Source: Aquibacillus saliphilus (GTDB lineage: Bacteria; Bacillota; Bacilli; Bacillales; Amphibacillaceae). Taken from it: DNA of 64,000 nt. A model generated the notes under the pieces. It saw only the letters and a list, made by a program, of their open reading frames with translations. It did no database searches and had not been told where the DNA came from. The stretch lies in assembly GCF_020404745.1 (NCBI RefSeq), contig NZ_JAIZAP010000010.1:62001-126000 (forward strand), given 5' to 3'. Every line of letters starts with the position of its first letter. Position 1 is the stretch's first letter. Made by a program: the position numbers and the translations under genes. This document shows positions 25,630 through 34,094 of this stretch, one piece after another.

Positions 25630-26703
25630 ATGAGCGAAACCCAAGAGAAAGGCATCGGTTTTTTTGAAAGATATTTATCTGTATGGGTAATACTCTGTAT
25701 CATTGTTGGTATAGCTGTTGGACAATTCTTACCCGTAGTTCCAGACACATTAAGCCGTTTTGAATATGCACAAGTCTCTGTGCCAGTAGCTATTCTAATT
25801 TGGTTGATGATTTATCCAATGATGGCACAAATTGATTTCTCAAGTATCGTTGATGCTGGAAAAAAGCCAAAAGGTTTAGTGATAACACTAATTGTTAACT
25901 GGTTAATAAAACCATTTACCATGTTCTTTTTTGCTTGGTTGTTTTTTAGAATCATCTTTGAACCGTTTATTCCAACCGACTTGGCATCGCAATATATTGC
26001 AGGAGCAGTTTTACTAGGTGCCGCACCTTGTACAGCGATGGTTTTTGTATGGAGTTTATTAACAAAAGGGAATGCAGGATACACATTAGTCCAAGTATCA
26101 GTAAATGATTTAATATTAATCTTTGCTTATGCTCCAATAGTAATGTTCTTACTAAGAATTAATGACTTTATCATTCCTTTTGATACCATATTCTTATCTA
26201 TAGTCTTGTTTATCGTCATCCCATTGTTAGCGGGATACGTTTCACGGGTGTTATTAGTAAAACGTAAGGGTCTAGACTGGTTTGAAAACGTCTATCTTAA
26301 AAATGCAAGTAAGTTTACTATTGTCGGTTTATTACTAACGCTAATTACCATCTTTTCATTCCAAGGAAATGTAATCTTAAATAATCCGATCCATATTGGA
26401 CTTATAGCTGTACCATTAATTATTCAGACATTATTTATTTTTGTTATCGCCTATTTATGGGCAAAAGTATGGAAAATTGAACACAATGTTGCTGCACCTG
26501 CAGCAATGATTGGAACGAGTAACTTTTTTGAATTAGCTGTCGCTGTTGCCATTGCTTTATTCGGCTTAAATTCAGGTGCGACACTAGTTACAGTTGTTGG
26601 TGTGCTCGTTGAAGTTCCACTGATGTTATTCTTAGTAAGAATTGCGAACAATACAAGGCATTGGTTTCCGGAAAGTAGTTTAGTAAAAGATACGAAACAC
26701 TAA
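25630..26703 (+). CDS. acr3: Arsenite efflux permease Acr3
   Basis: The 357-residue membrane protein has about ten transmembrane helices of the bile acid/arsenite/riboflavin transporter fold. Helix 4 has the conserved GAAPCTAMVFVWSLL, whose Cys is needed for As(III) transport, and helix 9 has AAMIGTSNFFELAVAVA. It exports arsenite, driven by the proton gradient and here probably boosted by ArsA. ATG 25630 is chosen because GGAGG lies 12 bases upstream; the longer frame from GTG 25612 overlaps that site. Directly downstream of arsR. Confidence 0.95.
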   Translation: MSETQEKGIGFFERYLSVWVILCIIVGIAVGQFLPVVPDTLSRFEYAQVSVPVAILIWLMIYPMMAQIDFSSIVDAGKKPKGLVITLIVNWLIKPFTMFFFAWLFFRIIFEPFIPTDLASQYIAGAVLLGAAPCTAMVFVWSLLTKGNAGYTLVQVSVNDLILIFAYAPIVMFLLRINDFIIPFDTIFLSIVLFIVIPLLAGYVSRVLLVKRKGLDWFENVYLKNASKFTIVGLLLTLITIFSFQGNVILNNPIHIGLIAVPLIIQTLFIFVIAYLWAKVWKIEHNVAAPAAMIGTSNFFELAVAVAIALFGLNSGATLVTVVGVLVEVPLMLFLVRIANNTRHWFPESSLVKDTKH

Positions 26704-26740
26704 TAGCTTATAAACTAACCAATGAAAAGGAGCAATATCA

Positions 26741-27160
26741 ATGACAAAACCGATTATCTATTTCCTATGTACCGGTAATTCTTGCAGAAGCCAAATGGCT
26801 GAAGCATGGGGAAAAAAGCATTTAAGTGATAACTATCAAGTGTACTCGGCAGGAATTGAAGCACATGGCGTTAATCCTAAAGCAGTCAGTGCAATGAGTG
26901 AGGTGGGCATTGATATTTCGAATCAAACATCTGATAAGATTGATCAAGATCTACTTCAACAAGCAGACTTAGTAGTGACATTATGTGGGCATGCCAATGA
27001 TGTGTGTCCAGCCACACCTAAAAACAAGGAGCGTGTTCACTGGGGCTTTGATGACCCAGCACAAGCACAAGGGACAGATGAGGAAAAATGGGCTGTTTTT
27101 AGGCAGGTTCGTGATCAAATAGGAGAACGAATTGAAAGGTTCTCAAGGACTGGGGAGTAG
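26741..27160 (+). CDS. arsC: Thioredoxin-coupled arsenate reductase ArsC
   Basis: The 139-residue low-molecular-weight-phosphatase-type ArsC has P-loop CTGNSCRS with nucleophile Cys10, plus Cys82 and Cys89 in [12 protein letters not shown]. This is the same triad as in B. subtilis and S. aureus ArsC. It reduces As(V) to As(III), with the resulting disulfide re-reduced by thioredoxin. HWGFDDPA carries the catalytic Asp region. AAAGGAG is present 8 bases before the ATG. Its product is the substrate for the Acr3/ArsA pump. Confidence 0.95.
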   Translation: MTKPIIYFLCTGNSCRSQMAEAWGKKHLSDNYQVYSAGIEAHGVNPKAVSAMSEVGIDISNQTSDKIDQDLLQQADLVVTLCGHANDVCPATPKNKERVHWGFDDPAQAQGTDEEKWAVFRQVRDQIGERIERFSRTGE

Positions 27161-27194
27161 CTAGAAATAGTATTCAGAAAGGATGTGTTACGAC

Positions 27195-27551
27195 TTGACT
27201 ACAATTGAAGTGTTTGATCCAGCGTTATGTTGTGCAACAGGTGTATGTGGTCCTAGTGTCGATCCTGAATTAACACGAATTGCAACGACTTTTTTTCTAC
27301 TTGAAAAAAAGGGTGTCGATATTAAACGTTACAACCTAGCAAATGACGCCCAATTTTTTGTTGCTGAGAGTAAGGTGCAACAACTACTAGAAGAAAAAGG
27401 GATAGAAGCTTTACCGGTTATCCTTGTAAATAAACAAGTGAAAAAAGTAGGTGCCTATCCAACTAGTGAAGAGTTATCCGAATGGACAGGAATTGCTGAA
27501 ATTGGATTGGAAAAAATAGGGAAAGAAACGAAAGGCATATCGTTATTATAG
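27195..27551 (+). CDS. arsD: Arsenic metallochaperone ArsD
   Basis: The 118-residue ArsD has a thioredoxin-like fold and the As(III) site Cys12, Cys13, Cys18 in DPALCCATGVCGP, identical in position to the classical protein. It passes As(III) to ArsA. TTG 27195 is preferred: AAAGGA lies 11 bases upstream, whereas the in-frame ATG at 27183 would overlap that site. The following gene, 45 bp on, contains an in-frame UGA. Confidence 0.92.
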   Translation: MTTIEVFDPALCCATGVCGPSVDPELTRIATTFFLLEKKGVDIKRYNLANDAQFFVAESKVQQLLEEKGIEALPVILVNKQVKKVGAYPTSEELSEWTGIAEIGLEKIGKETKGISLL

Positions 27552-27596
27552 AGTTAGAAATTATTGTACAATTGATGTGAAAGAGGTGAATAATCT

Positions 27597-27878
27597 ATGA
27601 ATATTAGTGAAGAAGCTAAAGGACTTTTAATAGATATCATGAATGATCAAGAAATACGAACATTGCGTGTTTACTTTGCAGGTATGGGCTGAGGAAGTCC
27701 AAAATTAGGGTTGGCTCTGGATGAGCCACATACAGATGATGAAGTAAAAGAAATTAATGGTATTTCTGTTGCTATTGATCCAAACATAAAGGATCAAACA
27801 GAAGGGGTAATACTAAACGTCCAGGAATCAGACGGAGAAAAAGGTCTTGTCCTCCAAGGACTGGACGATTGTTGTTAG
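27597..27878 (+). CDS. HesB-like selenoprotein (UGA = selenocysteine), last gene of the ars operon
   Basis: ATG 27597 with AGAGGTG upstream opens a 93-codon frame, interrupted only by TGA at 27690-27692 and ending at TAG 27876-27878. Reading TGA as Sec gives AGMGUGSPKLGLALDEP (Sec at residue 32). That is the position of the first metal-ligand Cys in A-type iron-sulfur carriers (GxGCGGPxFGLALDE). The C-terminus ends DDCC, supplying the other two Cys. A SECIS-type hairpin lies 20 bases after the TGA. HesB-like selenoproteins are a known bacterial family. Its place inside an arsenic operon suggests a role in thiol/selenol chemistry with arsenic or in Fe-S repair; that part is inference. Standard gene callers would miss it. 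Confidence 0.88.
27690..27728 (+). promoter_or_regulatory. UGA codon plus bacterial SECIS element
   Basis: After TGA (27690-27692) a 6-bp perfect stem TGGCTC (27712-27717) / GAGCCA (27723-27728) holds a 5-base loop, TGGAT, with G at loop positions 2 and 3. Bacterial SECIS hairpins have a short stem and a small loop with a conserved G, 16-37 bases after the UGA; this one fits. Confidence 0.8.
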
Positions 27879-27880
27879 AA

Positions 27881-27915
27881 AGAAGGATTGGCCAAGGCAG
27901 GCCAATCCTTCTTTT
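27881..27915 (+). terminator. ars operon terminator
   Basis: Perfect 13-bp arms (27881-27893, 27900-27912) around a 6-base loop, then TTTT; two bases after the selenoprotein stop. Confidence 0.92.
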
Positions 27916-27952
27916 AACATAAGGCGCCTTTTGGGTAACTCGTCCCACTGAG

Positions 27953-28341
27953 TATGAAGGTCATTTTGATAGTGAAAGAGAAGAAAGAGACGTTCATCAG
28001 CGTTATGAAGGTCCTTTTGATAGTTGAAAGAGAAGAAAAAGACGTTCATCAGCGTTATGAAGGTCCTTTTGAGTGTGAAAGAGAAGAAAAGAGACGTTCA
28101 TAAGCACTATGAAGGTCCTTTTGATAGTGAAAGAGAAGAAAAGAGACGTTCATCAGCGTTATGAAGATCCTTTTGATAGTGAAAGAGAAGAAAAAAGACG
28201 TTCATCAGCGTTATGAAGGTCCTTTTGATAGTGAAAGAGAAGAAAAGAGACGTTCATCAGCGTTATGAAGATCCTTTTGATAGTGGAAGAGAAGAAAAGA
28301 GACGTTCATCAGCACTATGAAGATCCTTTTGAGTGTATTTC
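27953..28341 (+). repeat. 52-bp tandem repeat array (7 full copies plus one partial)
   Basis: Copies begin TATGAAG at 27953, 28004, 28056, 28108, 28160, 28212, 28264 and 28316. Period is 52 bp (first copy 51). Variation is limited to a few sites (GGTCC/GATCC, AGCGTT/AGCACT, GATAGTG/GAGTGTG). Each junction holds an imperfect hairpin, GACGTTCAT with ATGAAGGTC. 52 is not a multiple of 3, so it is not a protein repeat. Confidence 0.95.
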
Positions 28342-28375
28342 TGGGGCAGGTATTATCCACTCATCATCATTTAAG

Positions 28376-28445
28376 TTACATCGCGTTTTCCATCAACTGT
28401 GACAATTTAAAAGCAATATTACTTACAAAAAAAGCCTAGTATAAA
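28376..28445 (+). repeat. Conserved intergenic motif, copy A
   Basis: Resembles 34009-34075: TTTTCCATCAACTGTGAC here and TTTTCTATCAACTGCGAA there, both followed by TTTAAAA...GCAA...CTTAC...AAGCC. The shared text spans about 65 bp upstream of two different genes (gntR-type regulator and punA). Confidence 0.6.
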
Positions 28446-28574
28446 AACACCTTTTGTATGACAGCTTCGTCAAAAATTTGATTCAAATGGATAGATTAAT
28501 TGCTATTTAATTAATATTACCTTGTAAGGGCTTTATTTTAATTGTAAAATAATCTCATACGGGAGGGGCGGCTT

Positions 28575-29300
28575 ATGATTTATAACTATCAAACACCACG
28601 CTATCTTATTGTCATCGATCAAATAAAAGCCAAAATTAATGATGGAGAGCTGGAACCTGGGGAGCGTTTACCTTCAGAGACTGATTTTTCAAAGGAATTA
28701 CATGTATCAAGAAATACTTTAAGAGAAGCGTTACGAATTTTAGAGGAAGAAAATATCATTATTAGAAAACATGGTGTGGGCACCTTTATCAATAAAAAAC
28801 CAGTCTTTTCTGGTGGTATTGAAGAATTATTCAGTATTACAGACATGATTGAAAGACAAGATAAAACACCAGGTACGGATCTTTTATTTACAGGCAATGT
28901 CGAACCGCATAGCGAAGATATTAAGGAATTACTTCTAAATGAAAATGAGCAAGTATTTCTAATTAAACGGGTTCGGACTGCCAATGATTCCCCATTAGTT
29001 TATTGTATAGATAAAATTCCAGCAAATTTACTTGCTAAGGGATATAAGCTAACTGGTGAATCGATGCTTGCCTCGTTACAAGAGGAAGCTGGTATAACGA
29101 TTAGTTATGCTAAGGCAGAAATAAAAACGGTTGGTTATCATGAGGGTATTTCTGAAACTTTAGAATGTGAACCTGGTACACCACTACTAGTACTTAAACA
29201 AATTCATTATGATTTGTCAGATAGACCAGTACTGTACTCACTTAACTTCTTTAGATCAGACCAGATTAGTTTCAGTGTATTTAGAAAACGGGTTTTTTAA
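28575..29300 (+). CDS. GntR-family regulator with UTRA effector domain
   Basis: The 241-residue protein begins with a GntR winged helix (RLPSETDFSKELHVSRNTLREALRILEEENIIIRKHGVGTFI, residues about 34-76). A UTRA/chorismate-lyase-like ligand domain follows (residues about 95-240), with PLVYCIDKIP and RPVLYSLNFFRSD. It precedes the nucleoside-uptake and salvage operon, so a deoxyribose- or nucleoside-phosphate-sensing repressor is likely. The motif GTTGGACGTCTAAC, present before nupC (partly) and before xapX/deoB, is the best operator candidate. GGGAGGGG precedes the ATG, and a strong terminator follows. Confidence 0.85.
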   Translation: MIYNYQTPRYLIVIDQIKAKINDGELEPGERLPSETDFSKELHVSRNTLREALRILEEENIIIRKHGVGTFINKKPVFSGGIEELFSITDMIERQDKTPGTDLLFTGNVEPHSEDIKELLLNENEQVFLIKRVRTANDSPLVYCIDKIPANLLAKGYKLTGESMLASLQEEAGITISYAKAEIKTVGYHEGISETLECEPGTPLLVLKQIHYDLSDRPVLYSLNFFRSDQISFSVFRKRVF

Positions 29301-29319
29301 TAGACGTAATAAAATGATT

Positions 29320-29368
29320 GAAGTTTCCGACACTATTGGACACAATATTGTCGGAAACTTCTGTTTTT
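29320..29368 (+). terminator. Terminator of the GntR-type regulator gene
   Basis: Perfect 13-bp arms (29320-29332, 29349-29361), 16-base loop, then TGTTTTTAT. Confidence 0.85.
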
Positions 29369-29466
29369 ATGCTGCGATAATCGATGGAACTAATGCTGCG
29401 GAGATTATTTTATTAGTAGTTAGCAACCGTAACCAATAAATGGAGTTGTTTTTTTAAAAAAAAATA

Positions 29467-29496
29467 TTGACTTGTTGGACGTCTCACCTTTATAGT
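29467..29496 (+). promoter_or_regulatory. nupC promoter with GntR-type operator
   Basis: TTGACT (29467-29472), 18-bp spacer, TATAGT (29491-29496). The spacer contains GTTGGACGTCTCAC (29474-29487), matching 12 of 14 positions of the operator-like palindrome at 32327. Confidence 0.65.
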
Positions 29497-29632
29497 ATTA
29501 ATGTAGCTGATTTGAAAGGGGATTCATCGAGATATACTCGTTGGACATTCTACTTTAATAATTAGTTTCAAGGAACTTTTATAAATCAAAAGCAAACGGT
29601 TCCAATAAATAGATGAAGGGTGAGTACACAAC

Positions 29633-30847
29633 ATGAATTTACTGTGGGGAATATTTGGGATTTTAACTGTATTATCTATAGCTTTTTTGTTCTCAAGTAA
29701 AAAGAAAGCAATAAAACTGAGAACTATTTTGGGAGGATTAGCAATACAACTGTTATTTGCTTTCATCGTTTTAGAGTGGGAAACGGGGCGTTCTGCCTTA
29801 CAGTGGTTCACACTACGAGTGCAAAATATAATTGATTATGCAAATGAAGGGATTGGCTTTTTATTTGGATCCCTTGCAAATAGTGATGAGTTTGGAACAA
29901 TCTTTGCTTTTCACATATTACCAGTAATCATATTCTTTTCAGCATTAATTTCAGTACTATATTATCTTGGTATTATGCAATGGTTTATTAAAATACTTGG
30001 TGGTGCGCTTTCTAAGTTATTAGGTACAAGTAAGTCGGAATCTTTATCAGCGGCAGCGAACATATTTGTAGGTCAGACAGAAGCGCCGCTAGTTGTTCGT
30101 CCATTCCTTGGAAAAATGACAAATTCTGAATTGTTTGCTGTTATGACAGGTGGACTTGCTTCTGTAGCAGGTTCGGTGCTTATCGGTTATTCATTGTTAG
30201 GGGTACCACTTGAGTATCTATTGGCAGCTAGCTTCATGGCTGCTCCAGCAGGGTTAGTTATGGCAAAAATAATGATGCCAGAAACCGAACAATCAGAAAC
30301 CTCAGATGAAATAAAGTTAGAAAAAGATACAGAAACTACGAATGTGATTGATGCTGCAGCTCAAGGTGCTTCTGATGGTTTGAAGTTAGCCTTAAATGTG
30401 GGAGCTATGTTGTTAGCGTTTATTGCTCTTATTGCTTTACTTAATGGTATTTTAGGTGGAATTGGCGGCATATTTGGTTTTAATGACTTAACTATTCAAG
30501 GCATTTTAGGTTATATCTTTTCTCCGCTTGCCTTTGCAATTGGTGTACCATGGTCAGAAGCTGTTACCGCTGGAAGCTTCATTGGTCAGAAGTTGGTACT
30601 TAATGAATTTGTAGCTTATGCAGCTTTTGCTCCAATGATTGCAGAACTATCAGAGAAAACAGTGTTAGTTGTTAGTTTTGCATTATGTGGATTCGCTAAC
30701 CTTAGTTCAATGGCAATTTTACTTGGCGGTCTTGGTGGACTTGCTCCAGAACGTCGAAGTGATATTGCTAGACTCGGACTTCGTGCTGTTGCAGGCGGAA
30801 TGTTAGCTTCATTACTTAGTGCATCAATAGCAGGTATGTTTTTCTAA
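29633..30847 (+). CDS. nupC: Concentrative nucleoside transporter NupC
   Basis: The 404-residue CNT-family permease has an N-terminal membrane pair, then the re-entrant and core helices with [36 protein letters not shown] and the C-terminal [25 protein letters not shown]. These are the nucleoside/ion-binding signatures. It imports nucleosides with H+ or Na+. First gene of the catabolic operon; its promoter carries the GntR-type site. Expression with pdp, deoB, punA, cdd and deoC gives full use of nucleosides as carbon source. Confidence 0.93.
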   Translation: MNLLWGIFGILTVLSIAFLFSSKKKAIKLRTILGGLAIQLLFAFIVLEWETGRSALQWFTLRVQNIIDYANEGIGFLFGSLANSDEFGTIFAFHILPVIIFFSALISVLYYLGIMQWFIKILGGALSKLLGTSKSESLSAAANIFVGQTEAPLVVRPFLGKMTNSELFAVMTGGLASVAGSVLIGYSLLGVPLEYLLAASFMAAPAGLVMAKIMMPETEQSETSDEIKLEKDTETTNVIDAAAQGASDGLKLALNVGAMLLAFIALIALLNGILGGIGGIFGFNDLTIQGILGYIFSPLAFAIGVPWSEAVTAGSFIGQKLVLNEFVAYAAFAPMIAELSEKTVLVVSFALCGFANLSSMAILLGGLGGLAPERRSDIARLGLRAVAGGMLASLLSASIAGMFF

Positions 30848-30961
30848 TAGTTTCAACTGGTGCATAAGTTTAGTAGAAAATACTATTGGTCTAGATAATG
30901 CTTGGTGTACAGACAAATAGCAAATGCCAATATAAATATCTTAAAGAATGGATGATAAATT

Positions 30962-32266
30962 ATGAGAATGGTTGATGTAATTAGTAAAAAACGAAATGGC
31001 GAAGAATTAACGAAACAAGAAATTAACTTTGTTATTGAAGGTTATACAAATGGAACTATTCCGGATTACCAAATGTCAGCCTTAGCAATGGCAATCTATT
31101 TTAAAGATATGACAACTAATGAGAGAGTTCATTTAACGATGGCAATGGTTGAATCAGGTGATCAGATTGATTTATCAGCTATTGAAGGTATTAAAGTGGA
31201 TAAGCATAGTACTGGTGGAGTCGGCGACACAACAACACTGATTTTAGCACCACTTGTAGCTTCAGTTGGCGTTCCGGTAGCTAAAATGTCCGGACGTGGA
31301 TTAGGCCATACAGGAGGAACAATTGATAAACTGGAATCAATTAAAGGCTTTGAAGTCGAGCTTGACGGTAATACGTTTAGTACGTTAGTAAACAAAAACA
31401 AAATAGCGGTTGTTGGTCAGAGTGGTAATTTAACACCAGCAGATAAAAAGTTATATGGCTTGCGTGATGTAACAGCAACTGTGAATTCAATTCCATTAAT
31501 TGCAAGTTCGATTATGAGTAAGAAAATCGCTTCTGGTGCTGATGCAATTGTACTTGATGTCAAAATGGGCTCTGGTGCTTTTATGGAAGATATCGAAGGA
31601 GCAAGAGAACTAGCGCAAGCGATGGTTCAAATCGGGAATGGCGCTGGGCGTAATACAATAGCAGTTATTTCGGACATGAATCAGCCGTTAGGCTTCGCGA
31701 TTGGAAATGCGTTAGAAGTAAAAGAGGCTATTGATACATTAAGAGGAGAAGGACCTGCAGATCTTCATGAGCTGTGTTTAACTCTAGGAAGTCAAATGGT
31801 TTATCTAGCAGGAAAAGCCCAAACAATAGAAGAAGCAAGGGAACAATTAGAAGCTGCAATTAAGTCGGGAGCTGCAATTGAGAAATTTAAAACATTTATT
31901 GCTTCACAAGGTGGAGATGCATCTGTAGTAGACAATCCAAGTGAGCTACCAACTGCTTCTTATACAATAGAAGTGGAAGCAAAAGAGGATGGTTACATTT
32001 CTGAAATTGTAGCAAATGAAATTGGAATTGCTGCAAGTATATTAGGTGCGGGTCGTACAACAAAAGATTCTGAGATTGATTTAGCAGTAGGGCTAATTCT
32101 TAATAAAAAGGTTGGAGACAAAGTCACTAAAGGTGAGTCACTCGTAACCATTCATAGTAATTATGAATCAGTGTCAGATGTTATTGAAAAAATCTATCAA
32201 TCGTATAAAATTAGACAAAAAGTTGTTGAAACAAATCCATTAGTATATGATATAATTCAAGAGTAA
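30962..32266 (+). CDS. pdp: Pyrimidine-nucleoside phosphorylase
   Basis: The 434-residue enzyme has the thymidine/pyrimidine phosphorylase signature: [22 protein letters not shown] (residues about 80-101), then [18 protein letters not shown] and the phosphate/pyrimidine-binding [21 protein letters not shown]. It cleaves uridine, thymidine and deoxyuridine with phosphate to the base and (deoxy)ribose-1-phosphate, which DeoB then isomerises. It lies 114 bp after nupC. A GGGTCC/GGGCCC terminator-like hairpin follows, so deoB can also be expressed separately. Confidence 0.95.
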   Translation: MRMVDVISKKRNGEELTKQEINFVIEGYTNGTIPDYQMSALAMAIYFKDMTTNERVHLTMAMVESGDQIDLSAIEGIKVDKHSTGGVGDTTTLILAPLVASVGVPVAKMSGRGLGHTGGTIDKLESIKGFEVELDGNTFSTLVNKNKIAVVGQSGNLTPADKKLYGLRDVTATVNSIPLIASSIMSKKIASGADAIVLDVKMGSGAFMEDIEGARELAQAMVQIGNGAGRNTIAVISDMNQPLGFAIGNALEVKEAIDTLRGEGPADLHELCLTLGSQMVYLAGKAQTIEEAREQLEAAIKSGAAIEKFKTFIASQGGDASVVDNPSELPTASYTIEVEAKEDGYISEIVANEIGIAASILGAGRTTKDSEIDLAVGLILNKKVGDKVTKGESLVTIHSNYESVSDVIEKIYQSYKIRQKVVETNPLVYDIIQE

Positions 32267-32287
32267 GTTGTTCAACTTAAAAGTAAA

Positions 32288-32314
32288 AGGGTCCAATCAA
32301 ATGGGCCCTGTTTT
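32288..32314 (+). terminator. Terminator after pdp
   Basis: AGGGTCC pairs with GGGCCCT (one wobble) around 8 bases, then GTTTTA. Moderate strength, possibly leaky. Confidence 0.65.
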
Positions 32315-32326
32315 AGCCGATAAGAG

Positions 32327-32340
32327 GTTGGACGTCTAAC
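32327..32340. promoter_or_regulatory. Operator-like palindrome GTTGGACGTCTAAC
   Basis: A 14-bp near-perfect palindrome centred on ACGT, overlapping TTGGAC (a usable -35). It shares 12 of 14 bases with the site in the nupC promoter, so the same GntR-type regulator probably controls both transcripts. Confidence 0.6.
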
Positions 32341-32386
32341 GATATTTGGTTTTTAACAGTAAACTTTTTCATATGAGGAGATTATC

Positions 32387-32560
32387 ATGAAGGAATTAAT
32401 TTTAAGTTTAGTAGCAGGTTTAGTTATCGGAGTTGTTTTCAAATTATTACGTTTGCCGCTCCCTGCCCCACCAGTACTTGCAGGTGTATTAGGAATTGTC
32501 GGAGTCTATAGTGGTGGTGTACTATTTGACTGGATTTCCAAAACATTTTTTCAATCTTAA
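32387..32560 (+). CDS. XapX domain small membrane protein
   Basis: A 57-residue protein in a gene too short for routine calling. It reads MKELILSLVAGLVIGVVFKL, then the XapX signature RLPLPAPPVLAGVLGIVGVYSGG and a short polar tail. There are two hydrophobic segments. GAGGAG lies 8 bases before the ATG. XapX proteins are named after the E. coli xanthosine operon region but their function is unknown. Its position inside a nucleoside operon, between pdp and deoB and just after the operator, supports a link with nucleoside uptake or with retention of intermediates. Confidence 0.85.
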   Translation: MKELILSLVAGLVIGVVFKLLRLPLPAPPVLAGVLGIVGVYSGGVLFDWISKTFFQS

Positions 32561-32596
32561 ATGGAACAATAATTAATTCAAGGAGGAGAAAAGGAT

Positions 32597-33784
32597 ATGA
32601 ATTCACATTTTAAACGTGTCTTTTTAATTGTACTAGATTCAGTTGGGATTGGTGAATCTCCTGATGCTTGGACCTATAATGATAAAGGTGCAGATACATT
32701 AGGACATATCGCAGCCCATAAAAAAGGATTAAACATGCCTAATATTGCTAAACTAGGTTTAAGTAATATTAGGGAGATTGAAGGAATTAAAAAAGCTGAA
32801 CAACCACTGGCTCATTATACAAAAATGCAGGAAGCTTCTGCAGGTAAAGATACAATGACAGGTCACTGGGAAATCATGGGTCTACATATTGATACTCCTT
32901 TTCGGACATTTCCAAATGGGTTTCCAGATGAATTAATTAATGAACTACAAACAAAAACAGGTAGAAAAGTGATTGGCAACAAGCCAGCTTCTGGAACTGG
33001 GATATTAGACGAACTTGGCGAAATACACATGGAAACTGGCGAATTAATTGTCTATACATCAGCTGATTCTGTCTTGCAAATTGCAGCACATGAAGAAATT
33101 ATTCCAATAGAAGAATTATATGAAATCTGTGAGATAGCTCGTAAATTAACAAAGGCTCCAGAATATATGGTCGGTCGCGTGATTGCTCGTCCTTTTGTAG
33201 GCAAACCTGGAGACTTTAAACGTACACCTAATCGACATGATTACGCGCTAAAACCTTTTGATCGCACGGTGATGAATCAATTAAAGGACGCTAATTACGA
33301 TGTAATATCAATTGGAAAAATTGCTGATATTTATGACAATGAAGGTGTGACAAACTCTCTACGAACAGTATCTAATATGGATGGTGTTGATAAAATAGTT
33401 GAAACAATCGATATGGATTTTACAGGTTTAAGCTTTTTAAACTTAGTTGATTTTGATGCTATTTATGGACATAGACGTGATCCAGAAGGGTATGGAGATG
33501 CGTTAGAAGAGTTTGATGCAAGATTACCTGAAATACTTAACAAGCTAAACGATGATGATTTACTTATCATCACAGCCGATCACGGCAATGATCCTGTCCA
33601 CCATGGTACTGATCATACGAGAGAATATGTACCATTGTTGGTACATCACAAGTCGATAACATCTGGAAATGCTATGCCAATTAGAGAAACGTTTGCCGAT
33701 ATTGGAGCAACAATTGCTGAAAACTTTACTATTGAAAAACCTAAACATGGAGAAAGCTTTTTGAAACTAGTTAACCGTAGGTAG
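32597..33784 (+). CDS. deoB: Phosphopentomutase
   Basis: The 395-residue alkaline-phosphatase-superfamily enzyme shows [13 protein letters not shown] near the start (metal Asp), [11 protein letters not shown] with the phosphoryl-accepting Thr, and [25 protein letters not shown] with the remaining metal ligands. It interconverts (deoxy)ribose-1-phosphate and -5-phosphate, linking Pdp and PunA to DeoC. GGAGGAG precedes the ATG. Complete length for the family. Confidence 0.96.
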   Translation: MNSHFKRVFLIVLDSVGIGESPDAWTYNDKGADTLGHIAAHKKGLNMPNIAKLGLSNIREIEGIKKAEQPLAHYTKMQEASAGKDTMTGHWEIMGLHIDTPFRTFPNGFPDELINELQTKTGRKVIGNKPASGTGILDELGEIHMETGELIVYTSADSVLQIAAHEEIIPIEELYEICEIARKLTKAPEYMVGRVIARPFVGKPGDFKRTPNRHDYALKPFDRTVMNQLKDANYDVISIGKIADIYDNEGVTNSLRTVSNMDGVDKIVETIDMDFTGLSFLNLVDFDAIYGHRRDPEGYGDALEEFDARLPEILNKLNDDDLLIITADHGNDPVHHGTDHTREYVPLLVHHKSITSGNAMPIRETFADIGATIAENFTIEKPKHGESFLKLVNRR

Positions 33785-33960
33785 GCGCCTCCAAAGAGGC
33801 CTGTCGGCTGCTATAAAGGCGAATAAGTGGTTGTTTGGGGCGAATCTTTACTCTTTCTTTTGAGGCGAATAAATGTATAGTTGGGGCGAATAGTTTACTA
33901 TTAAGGGCGAATTCACACCTTTTTCAGGCGAATCTACCTGAGGAGGCTCACGGATCGCCA
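33784..33960 (+). repeat. Array of six GGCGAAT motifs at 21-bp spacing
   Basis: GGCGAAT starts at 33818, 33839, 33864, 33885, 33906 and 33927: steps of 21, 25, 21, 21, 21, that is two helical turns apart. Outer GCCTCC (about 33787) and GGAGGC (about 33942) form an enclosing inverted pair. Nothing here is coding. Confidence 0.8.
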
Positions 33961-34008
33961 GTAAAAAACGTCATTTTTCCCAAAACGATATGAATACGAT
34001 ATATGTTG

Positions 34009-34075
34009 TCGTATTTTCTATCAACTGCGAAGTTTAAAAAGCAACAATTCTTACCAAAGAGCCAAGTAATATAAT
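34009..34075 (+). repeat. Conserved intergenic motif, copy B
   Basis: Second copy of the motif at 28376-28445, directly ahead of punA. It ends close to a TATAAT box, so it may overlap the punA promoter. Confidence 0.55.
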
Positions 34076-34094
34076 AGATTAGGAGAATGATTAT

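Noticed and set aside
27597-27689. Truncated pseudogene ending at TGA
   Set aside because: Reading frame, homology and a SECIS-like hairpin all continue past the TGA to a proper stop just before the operon terminator.
27953-28341. CRISPR array
   Set aside because: The 52-bp units are head-to-tail with no unique spacers and no cas genes nearby; this is a simple tandem repeat.
29209-29439. 76-residue ORF on +
   Set aside because: It overlaps the end of the GntR-type gene and crosses its terminator hairpin.
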